From positions 540,001 through 604,000 of the forward strand of contig NC_090149.1 of the NCBI RefSeq assembly GCF_017916325.1: a stretch of DNA of 64,000 nt. The letters run 5' to 3'. Each line of letters begins with the position of its first letter. The stretch's first letter is position 1. The notes beneath the pieces were generated by a model. The model searched no databases. It was not told where the DNA came from and worked only from the letters and a program-made list of their open reading frames with translations. This DNA comes from Leishmania martiniquensis (Eukaryota; Euglenozoa; Kinetoplastea; Trypanosomatida; Trypanosomatidae). Below, piece by piece: positions 20,242 to 30,949 of this stretch. Position numbers and translations under genes: made by a program.

Positions 20242-20634
20242 CAGTCTCCGTATCACTAGAGTGGCGGTGCTGCTGGCGACAAAAAGAGGCACGTGCGCCT
20301 CACTTGGCTTGTGTTTCAACTTGTCGCAACCGGCACGGCCATCTCAGCGGAACCACTTGTTCCTCCTCCTCCAATTCCTCTCGCCTCTTCCACTCGTTCT
20401 GACGTGTGCGTGCATGTGCTTGTCGCCCCCACGGCGTGTCTTGTGGGCGGTGCCTTTTTTTCCAGCTGAGCTCTGCACGTTCGGCGAATTTTCGTTCTCT
20501 GTGCAGGTCTTTAGCACTCGTGAGCGTTCACAACAACATCAGTGTCTGTGTGTGTGAGGGGCGTTTTTCTGGTTGAGAGCCCCGCGCGTGTTTGCCCTCG
20601 TCCCCTGTTTTTCTCACAAGGTCCTCAGGCTGAT
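20242..20634. other. Intergenic region and leader of the TPR/J-domain gene
   Basis: Pyrimidine-rich DNA leads to the strong splice acceptor-like site at 20619. No gene is seen. Confidence 0.5.
20619..20620 (+). promoter_or_regulatory. Probable spliced-leader acceptor AG
   Basis: The tract CCTCGTCCCCTGTTTTTCTC ends just before this AG, which lies 14 bases before the first in-frame ATG at 20635 and supports that start over the upstream GTG. Confidence 0.6.
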
Positions 20635-22371
20635 ATGATAGCCCAGAGTAGCAGCAGCAGCGTTTGTCGGGGTGGTGTGCCACAGCGCGCTCGCGCCTTG
20701 CTCGCTGCACCGGAGAGCGGCTGGAGACCGGCGGCACGCGTGGTGCTGCTGTGCGGTCTCCTTCTTGTGAGCAGTTGTGGCCTATGCGTAGTCAATGGGG
20801 CCGAGGAGGGAAAGGACACGGCGCGCACCCTCTTAGCAGCGGGAGACAAAGCACTCGGCCAGGGGCGATTGCACTATCAGGAAGCGCTCTCTAAGTACAC
20901 CGAGGTCTTGGCACGATGGCCCCAAAACGAGCGTGCGCTGTTTAGTCGAGCAGAGCTCTATTCGATGATGCGGCAGCGCGCGGAAGCTCTGGAGGACCTG
21001 AACACGCTTCTGTCGATCAACAAAGATCACCCCTCGGGTCTCGCTCTGCGCATGTCTTTGAACACACAGCTGGGAAATCTTATCCACGCCCACCGTGACG
21101 GTGAGCACCTCGTCCGCGTCTACAAAGCTCTCAACAACTCTGAGAAGGCGCGGAGGATGGCAGAGCAGGTGCAGCGTCTCAGGCACTACGTAGCGCGATG
21201 GACGGCGCTTTCGGATTTGTGGTCGCAGCCATTACAGGCGTATGCGGCGTCCTCCGACGACGCGGCCCTCACGCGAAAGTTCAAAGAGTGCGTCGATCTG
21301 CTCGCCAATATCATTCGAGACTTTTCCGGCGACAGCATCGAAGTCCGCCTGCGCCGCGCTGCCTGCGCTCTGGCAGCCGGCAACACCGTCGCCGCGACGC
21401 AGGAGCTCAAGTACGTTACCCAGCGTAGCCCACAAAACCTCGATGCTATTGCTCTCAACGCGCAAGCGCTACGCAGGATTGGCGCGCTGGACCAGTCCAT
21501 GTCGGAGCTGCGCCGCTGCCTCAACCTTGACCCCGAGTACGCCCCGTGTGCAACCCTTCACAGGTTGATCCGCCAGCAGCAGCGCGCCATGAAGAACATC
21601 GAGACGAAGCTGCGGGAGAAGAAGTTCGAGGCAGCAGTGCAGCTGATTGCCGAGGCCCGTGCGGCGGAGCCGCACGCGCCACACGAAGAGCAGCTGGCGG
21701 CGTGGCACTGCGAGGCGCTGGTGAGTCTGCGCGACACAGCTGAAGGCATTCGTGTGTGCCAAGCACTCGTGGACCGCTACGGAGGCGTTAGCAGCCCTGT
21801 CGTCTTCGACGCACACATCCGTCTCGCGGAGCTTCACCTGCTGGACGACAACATAGCCGCAGCAGAGGCGGCACTGCAGAATGCGCGCGAGCTGCGACAG
21901 AACGACGGCAAGCTGGAGGAGATGCGAGTCAAGATTGAAAAACTGAAGCGCAACGGCGCCCGCAAAGACTATTACAAGATTTTGGGAATCAAGAAGACGG
22001 CATCGGCTCAGGACATCCGGCGTGCTTACCGCAAGCTTGCCAAGTCCAGCCATCCCGATCAGTTACGCTCGAAGGACATGACGGAGAAGGAGCGAGAGAA
22101 GCTTGAAAAAATGTTCCGTGACGTCAATGAGGCGAAAGAAGTGCTTCTGGATGAGGAAAAACGCGCGCGCTACGACAACGGCGAAGATGTGAACCAGCCG
22201 GGTGGCCACGAGGGCGAGCCGTCGTTCGGCACGCACTTCCCGGGCGGCTTTCCCGGCGGCTTCACCGGCGGCTTTCCCGGCGGCTTCCCCGGCGGCTTCC
22301 CGGGTGGCTTTCAGCAGCAGCGCGGCGGTGGCGGTCATCATCAGTTCTTCTTTTTCCACCCGGGCCATTAG
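20635..22371 (+). CDS. TPR and DnaJ domain protein, P58IPK/DNAJC3-like ER co-chaperone
   Basis: The 578-residue protein is inferred to act with an ER-luminal Hsp70. A hydrophobic stretch (~33-52, [18 protein letters not shown]) after a basic N-terminus looks like a signal peptide or anchor. Residues ~60-430 are tandem TPR-like helix pairs (for example [20 protein letters not shown] and AYCKLA-type spacing). A J domain follows at about 445-515, with YYKILG, HPD (473-475) and ARYDNGED. It ends in a Gly/Phe stretch of GGFPGG repeats and [11 protein letters not shown]. The N-terminal TPR / C-terminal J order and Phe/His-rich end match DNAJC3 (P58IPK). It lacks a clear KDEL-type retrieval signal. 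The start is chosen by the splice acceptor. Confidence 0.92.
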   Translation: MIAQSSSSSVCRGGVPQRARALLAAPESGWRPAARVVLLCGLLLVSSCGLCVVNGAEEGKDTARTLLAAGDKALGQGRLHYQEALSKYTEVLARWPQNERALFSRAELYSMMRQRAEALEDLNTLLSINKDHPSGLALRMSLNTQLGNLIHAHRDGEHLVRVYKALNNSEKARRMAEQVQRLRHYVARWTALSDLWSQPLQAYAASSDDAALTRKFKECVDLLANIIRDFSGDSIEVRLRRAACALAAGNTVAATQELKYVTQRSPQNLDAIALNAQALRRIGALDQSMSELRRCLNLDPEYAPCATLHRLIRQQQRAMKNIETKLREKKFEAAVQLIAEARAAEPHAPHEEQLAAWHCEALVSLRDTAEGIRVCQALVDRYGGVSSPVVFDAHIRLAELHLLDDNIAAAEAALQNARELRQNDGKLEEMRVKIEKLKRNGARKDYYKILGIKKTASAQDIRRAYRKLAKSSHPDQLRSKDMTEKEREKLEKMFRDVNEAKEVLLDEEKRARYDNGEDVNQPGGHEGEPSFGTHFPGGFPGGFTGGFPGGFPGGFPGGFQQQRGGGGHHQFFFFHPGH

Positions 22372-24346
22372 CGAGCGCCTGGAGGTTGGCGCGCATGCCT
22401 CCTTTGTGGTGTCTCTCTGTCCATTTTTTTTGCACTTCTCCCCTCCCTTCCCTCTCCGCCACACAGGCATCGTACGGATCATTCGCCCCTTTTTTTTCGC
22501 TATCCGTGACCAACTGAAATGTGCATTGTCTTCGTGTGCTTGTGCGTGGCCAGGGTTTATTTTTTAGTGCTGCCAGGGCCGTTACGCCAGAGAACGCGCC
22601 AGCACACACCAGAGGGGAGGGGGCGAAGAAAAGGCAACTTTGTTGTGTCGCTTTCAGCGACTCTTTGTATTCACTTCCAACGTCAGCTGGGCTCTCGGAA
22701 GCGTTGGGAGTGGAGGTGAAGGGCGCGGTTCCGTCTCTGTCAGAGTCCCCATTCCGGGGGGAAGTGTGCGTTGCTGATGCACGCGGTAGTGCATGTTGCT
22801 CACGGCTCCTTGAGCCGCCGCCGTTTTTGCTTACGTTTTCGGGGGCTGCCCCGCCCCGCCCCCCCTCCTGTCCCTCTTACCACGCTGATGTGCGCCCTGT
22901 CAGGGTGAGGAAGTGGGGCAGAACGGGCAAACAAAGGGAGAGATCCCCAGGTGAAGAAGCTGAGAGGGTGATTGATGTAGAAGAGCGTCGCATAGGCACA
23001 CAGACGGAAAGCGGAGGGTGATGTTTCCATGCCGGAGCAAACATGCGATCTGTGCCTTGGTGCGCGCTTGACTCCCTCGAGGGCGCCGGCGACCGCGTCG
23101 ATCACCACCACCGCCGCCGCGCTCTTCTTTTTCATCTCTGTGTGGAACCTCTTTTCTGCTCCTCATGTGTACAGCGAGGAGAGGGTGTCCAGCAACAACC
23201 GCAACACTGACAGTCAACAGCAACAAAAGAGAGAAAAGAGTTTCAAGAGGAGCCGCGGGTGGGGCAGAGGCGATGCCCCGCACAGAGTTTCTTCTGTCTG
23301 GTGTAGCCGAACGCGAAAGTGCCGCGTGCGGCTTTACTGGGCACGCTCTGCTCAGGAAAGCCCGGCGCAAGCGTCATTTACACCAACCCGTCCACGGAGG
23401 CCTACGCAACGGCGTGGGTGAGAGGATTCGGCGTGTGCATCTGTGAAGGGGAGGGATTTGCGCTCGATGAGGAAGTCGTGCGCGCGCTCGCACTTTGTTC
23501 TCTGTCGAGTGCCACCTTCCGTTCCTCGGCTTTCATGCCAACCCCGCCGCTCTGGCGGTATCGCACGCGCAAGGGAAGCCGGACAAGCACACACGCACAC
23601 ACACTCACGGCGCCCCCCTCCCCTTTTACTGTCTGCGTGTTCGATGTCTCTCTTAATCGATCGCATCCCTCCTTTACTCGCACTTTCTGCCCATTTGCGT
23701 GCCTCAGCGGCTTTCCCTCCACCGCGTACCACCTCGCATTTCGGGTTCTCTGTGCCGTGCGCCCCACCGCATATGCTCTCGTCGTCATACTAACCTCGCA
23801 GGGCGCGCGATTTCTCTCTTGCCTCCCTCTTCTCCCCTTTCATCGACGCTTCTTCGAAGACTGCCACTCTCGTCCCCTCCTTTTGCCCTCCCAGCCGTTC
23901 CCAGCGCACGTCCAATCTACTTACACACCAACCCACTCCTCAAGCTGCTCGCCGCGTGCACCGTATGCTCTTGCGTGCACGCACTCCACGGCAGCCACAC
24001 AAGGTTTCTTTGGTACTTTCTCTCGTCTGCGTTGTTAAGTGTGTCGCGCAGCGCCTTTTGTCCGTACGCCTCTTTTGGATCTCGCTAGGCCGCGCAGTCC
24101 ACGCGCCTGTCTTCCTGTTCGTCTCCGCATAAGCCAAGTCAAACTGTCCCCCTCCCTCTCTCTTTTCACCCCTTCCCCCTTAATTTCGCCACCGTGCGAC
24201 GCGTAACACCTAAACCGACTAAAACTCTCACACACCAGCATACACGAGTCTCCCGACTCCGCGTATATCGCGGCTCGCTGCCGCTGCAGTAGGTCCTCAC
24301 AAAAAAAATTAATCACTAGCACCGCCGTCTTTCTAGGTCTGAACCT
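22372..24346. other. Intergenic region between the J-domain gene and desaturase
   Basis: About 2 kb with poly-T runs (22420-22430, 22490-22497), C-runs near 22850-22870, AC runs near 23590 and a long C/T tract at 24142-24180 that could guide polyadenylation and trans-splicing. No convincing gene is seen on either strand. Confidence 0.55.
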
Positions 24347-25591
24347 ATGTCTGAGTTCAAGAAGGACGTGCTGTCAATCGACGGCATCTATTATGACACA
24401 GAGAAGTTGGCGCGAACGCACCCTGGTGGGGCGATGATGGTGTGCTTGTGCAACGGCCGCGAATGCACGGCGATCTTCATCAGCTATCATCGCCGCCGCT
24501 TCCCCCACGCTCTGTACGAGAAGTACCAGGTGCCTAAGGATCAGGTGCACCCAGACAGTCTCATCGAGCAGCGTGAGCAGCCGAGCTACGACAGCTATCT
24601 GGAGCTGTGTGACAAGATACAGCCGATTATTGCACGGACGAGGGGCTTTGCTCCGTGGTACTTCTACCTCAAGGCGGGGCTGTGGCTGACAGTCATGCTG
24701 GGACTCGACCTGTACTCTCTGTTCTACCGCCGGGCGTACGTATTGACGATTATGCAGTCTTTTTCCATGGCCATGGTCGGACTGAATGTCCAACACGACG
24801 CCAACCACGGGGCTCTTAGCCGGGACTGGAGCGTTAACCGCATTCTGGGGCTCTCTCAGGACCTGCTGGGCGGCAGCAGCATTAGCTGGATTGTGAACCA
24901 CGACTACGTTCACCACATCTACACCAATGAGCCGGAGCGCGACGCCGATCTCGAAGTGCCGCTGCTTCGCTTGCACAGCGGCATCCCCACTAGGCTAGCT
25001 TACTGCCTGCAGCAGTTCTACATCTTTCTTCTCGAGGCCGTTTTCGGCCCTGTCCACGTGCTCTCGAACGCCATCTTCCTTGCCAAGGGGCCGAGTGAGA
25101 AGCTGCGTCTCATCCAGACGCAATGGAACCTGAGTCTGTGCATGCTGCTCATTATCCCGTACCGCCTCCTGTGCAACTTCCTTCATGCGACGAGCTTCGC
25201 TGACGGAGTGGCACATTGTGTTTTGCAGTACACGCTTGGCGGCTTCTACCTCGCCTACTTCTTCCTCCTGTCGCACAACTTCGACGGCGCCAAAAAGGTC
25301 GGGACGAGTGACGGCAAGGACTTCGTGGCATGTCAAGCGGAGACGAGCTGCAACTTTGGTGGCTGGTGGTGGGGCCAGATTAATGGGGGCCTCAACTTTC
25401 AGATCGAGCACCACCTCTTCCCACGTGTGCATCATGGCTACTACGCCTACCTGGCACCGATTGTGCGCCAGTTCTGCGAGGAGCGCGGCTTCATTTACAC
25501 CCACTACAACACCATTCAGGAGAACATGAAGAGTACGTTCCGTCACATGAAGCAATACGGGCGTGGCCAGGAGAAGGTGAAGAGCTCCTAG
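24347..25591 (+). CDS. Cytochrome b5-fused front-end fatty acid desaturase
   Basis: The 414-residue membrane enzyme introduces a double bond into polyunsaturated acyl chains in the ER. The N-terminal cytochrome b5 domain has the HPGG heme motif (His25) and a second His at 48; it is compact. The three histidine boxes are HDANH (150-154), HDYVHH (185-190) and QIEHH (352-356). The Gln replacing the first His of box three is diagnostic of front-end desaturases (delta-4/5/6 class). Membrane pairs lie at ~108-145 and ~255-295. Trypanosomatids encode several paralogues; position next to SHMT suggests the delta-4-type gene by recollection, but regiospecificity cannot be read from sequence. An AG at 24335 lies just upstream of the ATG. 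Confidence 0.94.
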   Translation: MSEFKKDVLSIDGIYYDTEKLARTHPGGAMMVCLCNGRECTAIFISYHRRRFPHALYEKYQVPKDQVHPDSLIEQREQPSYDSYLELCDKIQPIIARTRGFAPWYFYLKAGLWLTVMLGLDLYSLFYRRAYVLTIMQSFSMAMVGLNVQHDANHGALSRDWSVNRILGLSQDLLGGSSISWIVNHDYVHHIYTNEPERDADLEVPLLRLHSGIPTRLAYCLQQFYIFLLEAVFGPVHVLSNAIFLAKGPSEKLRLIQTQWNLSLCMLLIIPYRLLCNFLHATSFADGVAHCVLQYTLGGFYLAYFFLLSHNFDGAKKVGTSDGKDFVACQAETSCNFGGWWWGQINGGLNFQIEHHLFPRVHHGYYAYLAPIVRQFCEERGFIYTHYNTIQENMKSTFRHMKQYGRGQEKVKSS

Positions 25592-26861
25592 ACGCGACTG
25601 CTACCGCTCATGTCGACCCCAAGTGAGGCGTGGGCGCCACCAGGGCCGCCAACGAGGCGAGAAAAAGTGTTACAATCGCGGCTCGTTCAAAGCCCCCCCG
25701 GCTCTCTCTCTACTACTACATGTGTGGCAGGACCGCCGTTGAGCGCTGGCCCATCTCCCCGCCGAATCCTTTTTAAGGCGACGGTGCCTCGCTCATGTGC
25801 GTCAGTTACTTACGCACATTCCTCTCAAGCGTTTGCACGTGAAATGCAGCGCAAAAAGAAGAGAAGACAACCCCGAGTCACTGCATCGTATCCGAGTGTC
25901 CGCCTTGTGAAGGTGAGGCGCGCGCGATTTCGAGTGCGCGCGCCTCCTCCTGCGTCGAGGAATGTGGTGCTGGAACGCTGCATTGTATGGGGTGAAGTGG
26001 TGCTCGCCGCTTTTGCGCGCGTACGCACTCAGGGAAGCCGAAGAGGAGGTGAGGGAGGGTACCGGAGCTGCCTGCTGGGGACGTGTATCCCTGCCCACCA
26101 CGCACCAGCACCGTATTGCCCACCCCCCACCTACCTGCGTGCATGGATGCCGGCAGCCGCCTTCTCTAACGCTCGCTTCAATTTTTTCTTTTGTTTCTTC
26201 ACCCTGGATTCCGTCGCAGCGACTCCTCAATGTGCTCTGAGGCGGTGTAAAAGGCGGAGAGCGAGGGGGGCAAGTCGTGACCTTTGCGTGTTGAAGTGTA
26301 CGTGCCTTTGTGCCCTCGTGGCACCCCCTCGTTACTACGACAGCATGCCTCACGCGCTGGAGAGGAGCAGTGAGCTAAAAGATGTAAGTGGATTAACAAT
26401 GCCGGCATACCACCTGTGCCACCCTTTCCCTGCATTTCTCTTCACGCCCGGCTGCGCATGCCATATGAGGCCATCGTCGTCCAGTCGCTGTCTCTCGCCC
26501 TCTCTTCTCCTCTCTGCAGTGCACTCGACTTGTCACCTTATTCGCGCGCAGGGATACCTCTGCGCTTGCGTGTGTGCGCGCTCTTCTGCTATCGTCGTCA
26601 ACTATTCACCCCACCCCACTCTCTTCTTTTGTCTCTGTGCTCCCGAATCGCACCCGGTTAGACTGTTCACTCTCTACTTCTTCTGCGCGTGTTTGTGTGG
26701 GGGCGAAGCCAACGAGTGGGCACCGGCTCACTCATTACCCCTCCACCTGCACACTTTAAAAGGGAGGGAGAGAGAGCAGTATTGTGTGTATTTTTGTTGG
26801 CCTCTTCCTTCTCTTCACTTGATGTTTAGAGGTTAGCGCTCGGGTAGCAGTACGATCACAG
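25592..26861. other. Intergenic region with a long but doubtful ORF
   Basis: It contains a 408-codon ATG-initiated + strand ORF (25610-26836), which I judge spurious: it is low complexity, without domains, and would span the expected 3'UTR of the desaturase and the leader of the dynein chain. C/T-rich tracts occur at 26490-26520 and 26800-26820. Confidence 0.5.
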
Positions 26862-28709
26862 ATGCCTATTTCACGCTTGCCGGAGACTGCCGTCTCCTCC
26901 TCCCATCCACTTGACCTGGAGGACGACAGTGGTGCCGCCGGGACACTGAACTCGGCCGCGTCGACGGTGCCGCTACGCAGCTCGAAAAAATCAGCGTCTG
27001 TCACCTCTCACCACACGACCACCGACAAGGAGGCTGTGGAGCTCGACCCCGCTGCGCTGTGGGCAGCACTCGACTTGCCCGCACCGGAGTCGATACCCTC
27101 ACAGCACACGTCGCGTCGCGTCGTCTTACTCGGACGTCCGCTCAGCGGGAAGCGTGCGCTTTGCCGGCGGCTGTGCTTTGCAGCGGAGGCACAGTACGCG
27201 GGCACCGATGAAGCCGCCGAGGGTGACCGCCAGCGCGGCGCTGTCTCGGCGGACAACGATCGGCAGCCCCTCTATCATCCAAGGTCCGACGACGATGACG
27301 ATGCAGCTCTTTTTTCCAGCCAACATCTCGGCGGATGCGACATGCGAGGTGCCTACTCGACGGGGGATGCACCGCCGCCGGGCGGGGCGGTAGGCCCGCG
27401 CGATCGGGCGAACCCGCTGTCCCACGGTTCGGGCGTGTGTTTCGACTACGTCGTCCAACGAGTGCCGACGCGGCTCGCGCACGGCAGCGGCGACCCTGCG
27501 CCCGTGAATACGCGCGCGACGACCGGGTTCCTATCGACTCCGCTTTGTGGAACGGTGCGCCGCACAACAGAGTTTTTTTGTTGTGACAACGCTGGTGCCT
27601 TGACAATGGCCCTGCCATCACTCGATCACGTCGAGTCGGCGCTTGTGCTCATGGTGATCGATGTCAGTGATGTGTCGACGATACGACAACAGCTGAACTA
27701 CTGCTACTCGACCCTAGATAGCTATGTCGCCAATCTGCTGCGTTCTCAGGCGCCGAATCACGACGAAGTGCGTCGTATGCAGCTTGCTGCGGCGCAGCAG
27801 GACTATTGGCTTGCCGAGGAGGAGAAGCTGCGCACTATGCGAACAAACTTGGCGAACAGCAGCAGCAGCAGCGGCGCTGTCGCGGCCTCTTCTGCCTCGG
27901 TGCTCAGCAAAGAGGGCGGGTCCGACGTTCCCTTTAAGGACCCGGCAGTGAACATCGACAAGGTGAACAGCACGTCGTATCGTGTGCCCGCCTCTGCTGG
28001 CATGGTGTGCACAATGCGCAGCGCCATTGTATGCACCAGGATCGAGGTCCTCGACCGCGCCTCGCGCGCCATCGGATCGACGGAGAGCGGCACCCCCGAA
28101 AATGAGGCGCTGCTGGATCGCCTCGGCATCCCAAGCGAGCTGCGCGTTGCCATGCGACATTCACGGCAGTCGCTGCTGCGGTTGGTGTCGCAGCTGCTGC
28201 GTCAGTACGCCATCTGCCATAGGGCCGCTCTTGTCTCGGTTTCTTCGCATGTTTCCATGACGACTGCCGGCGCTGAGGGCGACTATGCAAGCTCAGCGCT
28301 GGTGAATCCTTTCTTCAAGGGTCTCTGGGCCTACATTGCTTACGTCTTGTACAGCAGCAAGGAAGCGAGTGCGTCGGTGCCGAGTGACGTACTGCGCGTA
28401 TGCTCAGCTCGAATGTACCCACACGCATTGCTGCCGTTCGGCCTTGATTCTTTGGCTCTGTTGAACCACTTCGTCACTTCGAGCAGCATACAGCTACCGG
28501 AAGGGCCGTCGCTGACGTCGCCGGAGGACCCTAGCGACTCGGCCATCCGCACGACCGCCGAAGGCGTCATCACGCCGGACGGCATCTTCTCTCTTCACCA
28601 AAAGTACATACAGCAGGCGCAAACCGACCTGACGAGCTCCCTGCCGCTGTGGGCCACCCCGGAGGAGTTTGCTCAGAGCGGTGAGGCGATGGTGTGGGAC
28701 TGTATGTGA
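26862..28709 (+). CDS. Dynein light intermediate chain (LIC), P-loop degenerate
   Basis: The 615-residue protein is predicted to link dynein heavy chain to cargo or intraflagellar transport adaptors. Family marks are LWAAL (~65), the Walker-A-like GRPLSGKR (91-98), DNAGAL...LPSLDHVESALVLMVIDVSD (~245-268), the STLDSYV helix, PFFKGLWAYI and YPHALLPFGLDSLALLNHF, all in the order found in LIC proteins. The residue after GK is Arg instead of Ser/Thr, so nucleotide binding is doubtful, as in several other LICs. An Asp/Gly-rich insert (~125-185) and a Ser-rich insert (~330-350) are lineage-specific. I cannot separate dynein-1 from dynein-2 (D1/D2LIC). The first ATG after a pyrimidine tract was used. 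Confidence 0.75.
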   Translation: MPISRLPETAVSSSHPLDLEDDSGAAGTLNSAASTVPLRSSKKSASVTSHHTTTDKEAVELDPAALWAALDLPAPESIPSQHTSRRVVLLGRPLSGKRALCRRLCFAAEAQYAGTDEAAEGDRQRGAVSADNDRQPLYHPRSDDDDDAALFSSQHLGGCDMRGAYSTGDAPPPGGAVGPRDRANPLSHGSGVCFDYVVQRVPTRLAHGSGDPAPVNTRATTGFLSTPLCGTVRRTTEFFCCDNAGALTMALPSLDHVESALVLMVIDVSDVSTIRQQLNYCYSTLDSYVANLLRSQAPNHDEVRRMQLAAAQQDYWLAEEEKLRTMRTNLANSSSSSGAVAASSASVLSKEGGSDVPFKDPAVNIDKVNSTSYRVPASAGMVCTMRSAIVCTRIEVLDRASRAIGSTESGTPENEALLDRLGIPSELRVAMRHSRQSLLRLVSQLLRQYAICHRAALVSVSSHVSMTTAGAEGDYASSALVNPFFKGLWAYIAYVLYSSKEASASVPSDVLRVCSARMYPHALLPFGLDSLALLNHFVTSSSIQLPEGPSLTSPEDPSDSAIRTTAEGVITPDGIFSLHQKYIQQAQTDLTSSLPLWATPEEFAQSGEAMVWDCM

Positions 28710-29615
28710 AGAAAAGCGCTCGAAAAAGAGGTGAACGGGCCGGGAGCGGCCGTATCTCACGTTGCACATCACCAAAGAGGTGCGGACGACGGTGACACTG
28801 GTGGGTGCCGTTGCGCCTATTGCTTCTAGGGTTCCCGAGTGCGCTTGCAGCCTTGTCGAAGGCCCCTCCCTTCCAAAAATGAGTCGAACTTCAACACGAG
28901 CACCGACGTGCCGCCACCTTCGCGGACAACTTCTGGATGCTGCGACGCGTTTGACTGAAGCGTCCTGCGCTAACATATGTGGCGGTATATCGCACCTCCT
29001 TCCGAGGCGTATGCAAGCTGCTCCCTTCGTGCATACCTGTACGTGGAGTAGCGACACTCTGCACTGTGTGTTGCTCACCTGCTTCCACCGTCTCATCCTC
29101 TCGAAGGCTGACGTCGCGGGGAATCACCCTGCCAGTCGTTGCTGCAGCGCATCCTCGTGGCCGCCCGAGTAGTGACACTGACCTTTGGCGAGCGTCTTTG
29201 TCTCTCTCCCTCGACACACCGCTTGTTCTCGCACCGCTCTCATGGACAGATCGCGGGCTTTCAACCATCTCCCACCGGTGACCTCACAGTGTCTTGCGCG
29301 GACACCTGCCTGCCAGAGATCCAAGACAAAGTCCAAACCGCTCTCCCGCTCCTCTCATCGTCTCGATGTGCTCGTACATCTTTCGCGTACCCTGACGGCC
29401 CCGCCCCTTCCCTTCGAACATCTATGCGCTTTCACTGCCGGCCTCTACAGCGGAGATGTCCATCGCTGCACCGCTTCTGCTCTTTCCTCCAAAAAGAGCC
29501 GCTACAGCCATACTTTGGTGAGCTTGTCATCTTGCTTCCACGCTGATGCTGCCGTGGGGGGAGGGAGGGGCGGCGATGGGCACCTCCCAAACCAACTGCT
29601 TGCTCAAGAAGTTAA

Positions 29616-30330
29616 GATGCAGCCGATACCTCTGCGACCCGCTTTCAAGCACGCGTTGGCATCGCCGCGCGTATCCTCACTTCAAGTTGGCGGGCGAGGC
29701 ACATTCTGCTCTTCGCCGAGCTCTGCATGGGTATGAGCCCCGTGTGTACGGCCGCTTTCATCGGCACTTACATTGCCAGTCGAGGTCTGAGCGTAAATCC
29801 CCACGGCGCTGTCTCGCTACGCCATCTTGCGCTGGTGCTGGCGCGTCGACGGCACGTGCTCTCAACGCCTTGTTGCCCTTCACAACAGGGGGTGCTTGGC
29901 GAAAGCTTTTTAAAGAAGTTTCCACATTGACTTCTTCGACGCCTACGGCGAGCGCAGCCGCCGCATTGAGCGGCACAAAAAGGTGCTGCCGGTGCTCGCT
30001 GCAAAGGAGAGGGGAAGGCTGACCCAGGCAGCGCCAGGCCCGCCGCCGAATGCGACGCCTCGGCGAAGCGAAGCAGATGCCTTGGCTTTGACGGGCACCA
30101 GGGGTTTTCAGCGGAATAGATAAGGTGTCGAGGCCGCCCCGCAACCAGTCGCCTCTTTGAGACACGCTGCTTTCGGGCGCTTTCGCGCTCATCCACCACA
30201 CGTTGTACGTCAAACGCGATGCCCAGGCGGAAGTGTGAAACGTAGACGCGGACAAAGACGCCTGGCTGAGGCTGCTGTCTTGCCTCGTGCTGTAGCTTGA
30301 TCATGAGCTGTAGGCTCCCGATTGTCACCT
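29616..30330 (+). pseudogene. Possible decayed protein-coding sequence (unassigned)
   Basis: Protein-like stretches occur in different + frames. One (about 29616-29930) reads with AAFIGTYIASRGLSVNPHG and continues to LKKFPH before a TGA. The adjacent frame continues with DFFDAYGERSRRIERHKKV up to a TAG near 30120. A third stretch reads ALIHHTLYVKRDAQAEV between stops. Composition is more varied than the surrounding low-complexity ORFs. The minus strand of the same DNA is open for 186 codons (29768-30328), so direction is ambiguous. I recognise no family. Confidence 0.3.
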
Positions 30331-30937
30331 CTCTGTGGACGCAGTGCTGACGGGAGCACGGCTATCTCGCAGGGCGTGTGAATGGTGTTTGGGCAGCCGC
30401 GCAACTCGCCCTCCACCTCTCGTGCTGCAGCGAGAAAGGGGGTAGGTAGGTGGGAGTGAGGGGAAACTGCGCGGCGGCGTCAAGACGGCGCGGAGGTTCT
30501 GAAACGGCCCTCTTGCGAAAGGGAGATGGCGCGCGCCACTGACAGTGGATAATCAGCAATGCGTGCCTCCCGTCGTCAGCCTCGCCCCCCCTCTTATCGT
30601 GCTTTTTGGCTCTTCGCTAATTTGAATGCACTATAGTGCACCGCTGAGACGACTGCCACCCTGTGGCGTGCATGACGCTTTTTGTGCCCCTCCGCTGCAC
30701 TGGTGCTGTACTCTCCGACATGCTCACCGCCTTCGCCGACGTGCAGGGGTCGACACACACCAGCATGTGCAACCTATCCTGCGAACGCCTTTGAAACCTC
30801 CTGTAAGCAGTGCGCCCATTTCCCTCTCTACACTCCCTATCAGGCCCCCCCACCTAGCACACACACACAAACATACACACCGCTTTCTTTTCCACCCCTT
30901 TCCGCCCTTTTCGTCCTTTTCATAAACGAACTTGCGC

Positions 30938-30939
30938 AG
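30938..30939 (+). promoter_or_regulatory. Probable spliced-leader acceptor AG
   Basis: A long pyrimidine tract (about 30881-30920) precedes this AG, which lies 11 bases before the ATG at 30950; a second AG at 30945 is an alternative. It supports the ATG rather than the TTG-opened frame. Confidence 0.55.
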
Positions 30940-30949
30940 ATTTCAGAGA

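Larger units (their letters stand above)
28710..30949. other. Intergenic region containing a possible decayed ORF
   Basis: About 2.2 kb lies between the dynein chain and the transporter. The segment 29620-30330 is described separately. The right end is C/T- and AC-rich (30850-30920), as expected ahead of a trans-splice site. Confidence 0.5.
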
